From assembly GCA_007131895.1 (NCBI GenBank), contig SLPR01000279.1, positions 1 through 6,710 of the forward strand: 6,710 nt of DNA. Reading direction: 5' to 3'. Of the stretch, positions 5,586 to 6,710 are shown piece after piece. Made by a program: the position numbers and the translations under genes. The notes under the pieces were generated by a model that saw nothing but the letters and a program-made list of their open reading frames with translations, was not told the DNA's origin and searched no databases. This DNA comes from Bacteroidales bacterium (GTDB lineage: Bacteria; Bacteroidota; Bacteroidia; Bacteroidales; UBA7960). Position 1 is the first letter of the stretch; every line of letters begins with the position of its first letter.

Positions 5586-6710
5586 ATGAACCAACATTTA
5601 ATTATATATTTTTTTCTGTTGTTTTTTTTCATAAAGAACCCAGCAAATGCGAGCCAGTCATTGTCTGCCTCTGAAAAGCAGGTATGGCGTTCAACCCAGA
5701 TAATCAATGAGTATGGATTATCCAACAGTGCTGTCAATTCTATCTATCGCGACTCAAAAGGATATATGTGGTTTGGCACCTGGGATGGTCTTAACAGGTA
5801 TGATGGCAAAAACATCAAGACATTTTATCCCGACATTTTCGACCAGCATGCCATCAGCAACAACATCATTCGCACTATGCTGGAAGATGAGAGCGATAAT
5901 CTTTGGATAGTCACGGAAAGGGGCCTGAACCGCTATTCGCATGACCTTGAAAACTTCACCAGCTGGTTTACAGAGCACCCCGAATTGTCGTTGAAAGAGC
6001 AAAGCATCAAGGCACGAAAAGGATATGACGGAAACATTTGGGTAAGCGCATATGGATTGGGGTTGTTTCACTTTTCTCCCGTTGACGGAGAATTTCGCCA
6101 AATCTATTTACCGGGTTATGATAATGAAAACCTTCGACGGGTTTCGGACTTTTTCTTTGCTGAAAACCAATTATTTTTCATTGCAGATAACTCCCTGAAT
6201 GTTTTTGATTTTGAAAAAAGCACTCCTGTTGTTACCATGAAAATACCCGACATCTGCCCTGATGCAGTTGCAGACAACTACAATGAGAGCTGGTTCTTTG
6301 CTTTGGACGACACACCACACCTGGCCTTAAGTTTTCGCAAAGGCGGGTTAGTAATGATCAACCTTGCTTCCATGGACGCACATACAATAAAGTTGTCTGA
6401 ACCCGATTTTCAGGTAACAGAATTGCAACCCTCGGCCCAACAGAATTATTTATGGGCAGGAACAGACCAGGGAGGAGTTTATCACATTACACCCGCGGAT
6501 AATTTCAGTGTTGTTTCTGCATTGCATCTTTTACCAGAAGTGGCAGACAAACGCGTTAAAATCTGGTCCATTCTTGAAACAGCGGAGGATATGCTTTGGA
6601 TTGGTACCGATGGAGAAGGAATTTTTCGTACCATCATGAAACCCAAGCCATTTTTTCAGATAACACGCGGTGAAGCATCTGAACGACAACTCAACCACCA
6701 GATAGTGCGT
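5586..6710 (+). CDS. Reg_prop beta-propeller sensor, probable hybrid two-component regulator (partial, N-terminal)
   Basis: The frame is open for 375 codons from ATG 5586 to the right edge with no stop, so the C-terminal part is outside the window. Residues 1-22 are a signal peptide or signal anchor (FFLLFFFI core, ANA cleavage site). Two-component-regulator propeller repeats are then visible: residues 44-74 (GLSNSAVNSIYRDSKGYMWF, then GTWDGLNRYDG), 90-117 (LWIVTERGLNRYS), 148-163 (DGNIWVSAYGLGLFHF), 287-301 (NYLWAGTDQGGVYHI) and 326-348 (IWSILETAEDMLWIGTDGEG). In known family members this periplasmic propeller binds oligosaccharide. It is followed by Y_Y_Y, a transmembrane helix, and either histidine kinase/receiver/AraC domains (HTCS) or another output, none of which is visible here. 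It is divergent from the secreted LamG protein, which it probably controls. No Shine-Dalgarno sequence precedes the ATG. Confidence 0.85.
   Translation, partial: MNQHLIIYFFLLFFFIKNPANASQSLSASEKQVWRSTQIINEYGLSNSAVNSIYRDSKGYMWFGTWDGLNRYDGKNIKTFYPDIFDQHAISNNIIRTMLEDESDNLWIVTERGLNRYSHDLENFTSWFTEHPELSLKEQSIKARKGYDGNIWVSAYGLGLFHFSPVDGEFRQIYLPGYDNENLRRVSDFFFAENQLFFIADNSLNVFDFEKSTPVVTMKIPDICPDAVADNYNESWFFALDDTPHLALSFRKGGLVMINLASMDAHTIKLSEPDFQVTELQPSAQQNYLWAGTDQGGVYHITPADNFSVVSALHLLPEVADKRVKIWSILETAEDMLWIGTDGEGIFRTIMKPKPFFQITRGEASERQLNHQIVR

Noticed and set aside
5754..6101. 115-codon minus-strand frame
   Set aside because: Antisense to the propeller sensor, whose Reg_prop repeats are plainly in the plus frame.

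Overview
The window looks like a carbohydrate-utilisation locus from a Bacteroidota genome. Three things point there: a C-terminal type IX secretion (Por) sorting domain, a periplasmic Reg_prop beta-propeller sensor of the hybrid two-component/Y_Y_Y type, and a TAnnTTTG-type -7 promoter element with no Shine-Dalgarno sequences ahead of the genes. Coding DNA is of moderate GC and the intergenic stretches are AT-rich. No SusC/SusD pair, rRNA, tRNA, CRISPR array or intact insertion sequence is visible.

Layout. Positions 1-368 (minus) hold the N-terminal part of an MFS-type transporter that runs off the left edge. Positions 424-1512 (minus) hold a complete GH130 glycosidase, probably a beta-mannoside phosphorylase, 55 bp upstream of the transporter and probably co-transcribed with it. 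Positions 1513-2181 are non-coding and carry small palindromes and what look like decayed dispersed repeats. Positions 2182-5325 (minus) encode a 1047-residue secreted multidomain protein: signal peptide, uncharacterised helical enzyme-like domain plus beta domain, two Ig/PKD-like domains, a LamG domain and a T9SS tail. Positions 5326-5585 form a divergent regulatory region with a promoter for the secreted protein, a perfect 15-bp palindrome and repeated half-sites. Positions 5586-6710 (plus) encode the N-terminal 375 residues of a propeller sensor that continues past the right edge.

Working model (inference). The surface protein binds and perhaps cleaves an external glycan. A small mannoside crosses the inner membrane through the MFS carrier, and GH130 splits it with phosphate to give mannose-1-phosphate plus the remaining sugar. 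The divergently encoded sensor would detect a released oligosaccharide in the periplasm and control the locus through the palindromic site. The substrate and the activity of the 1047-residue protein cannot be fixed from sequence alone; that protein is the most interesting unknown here.
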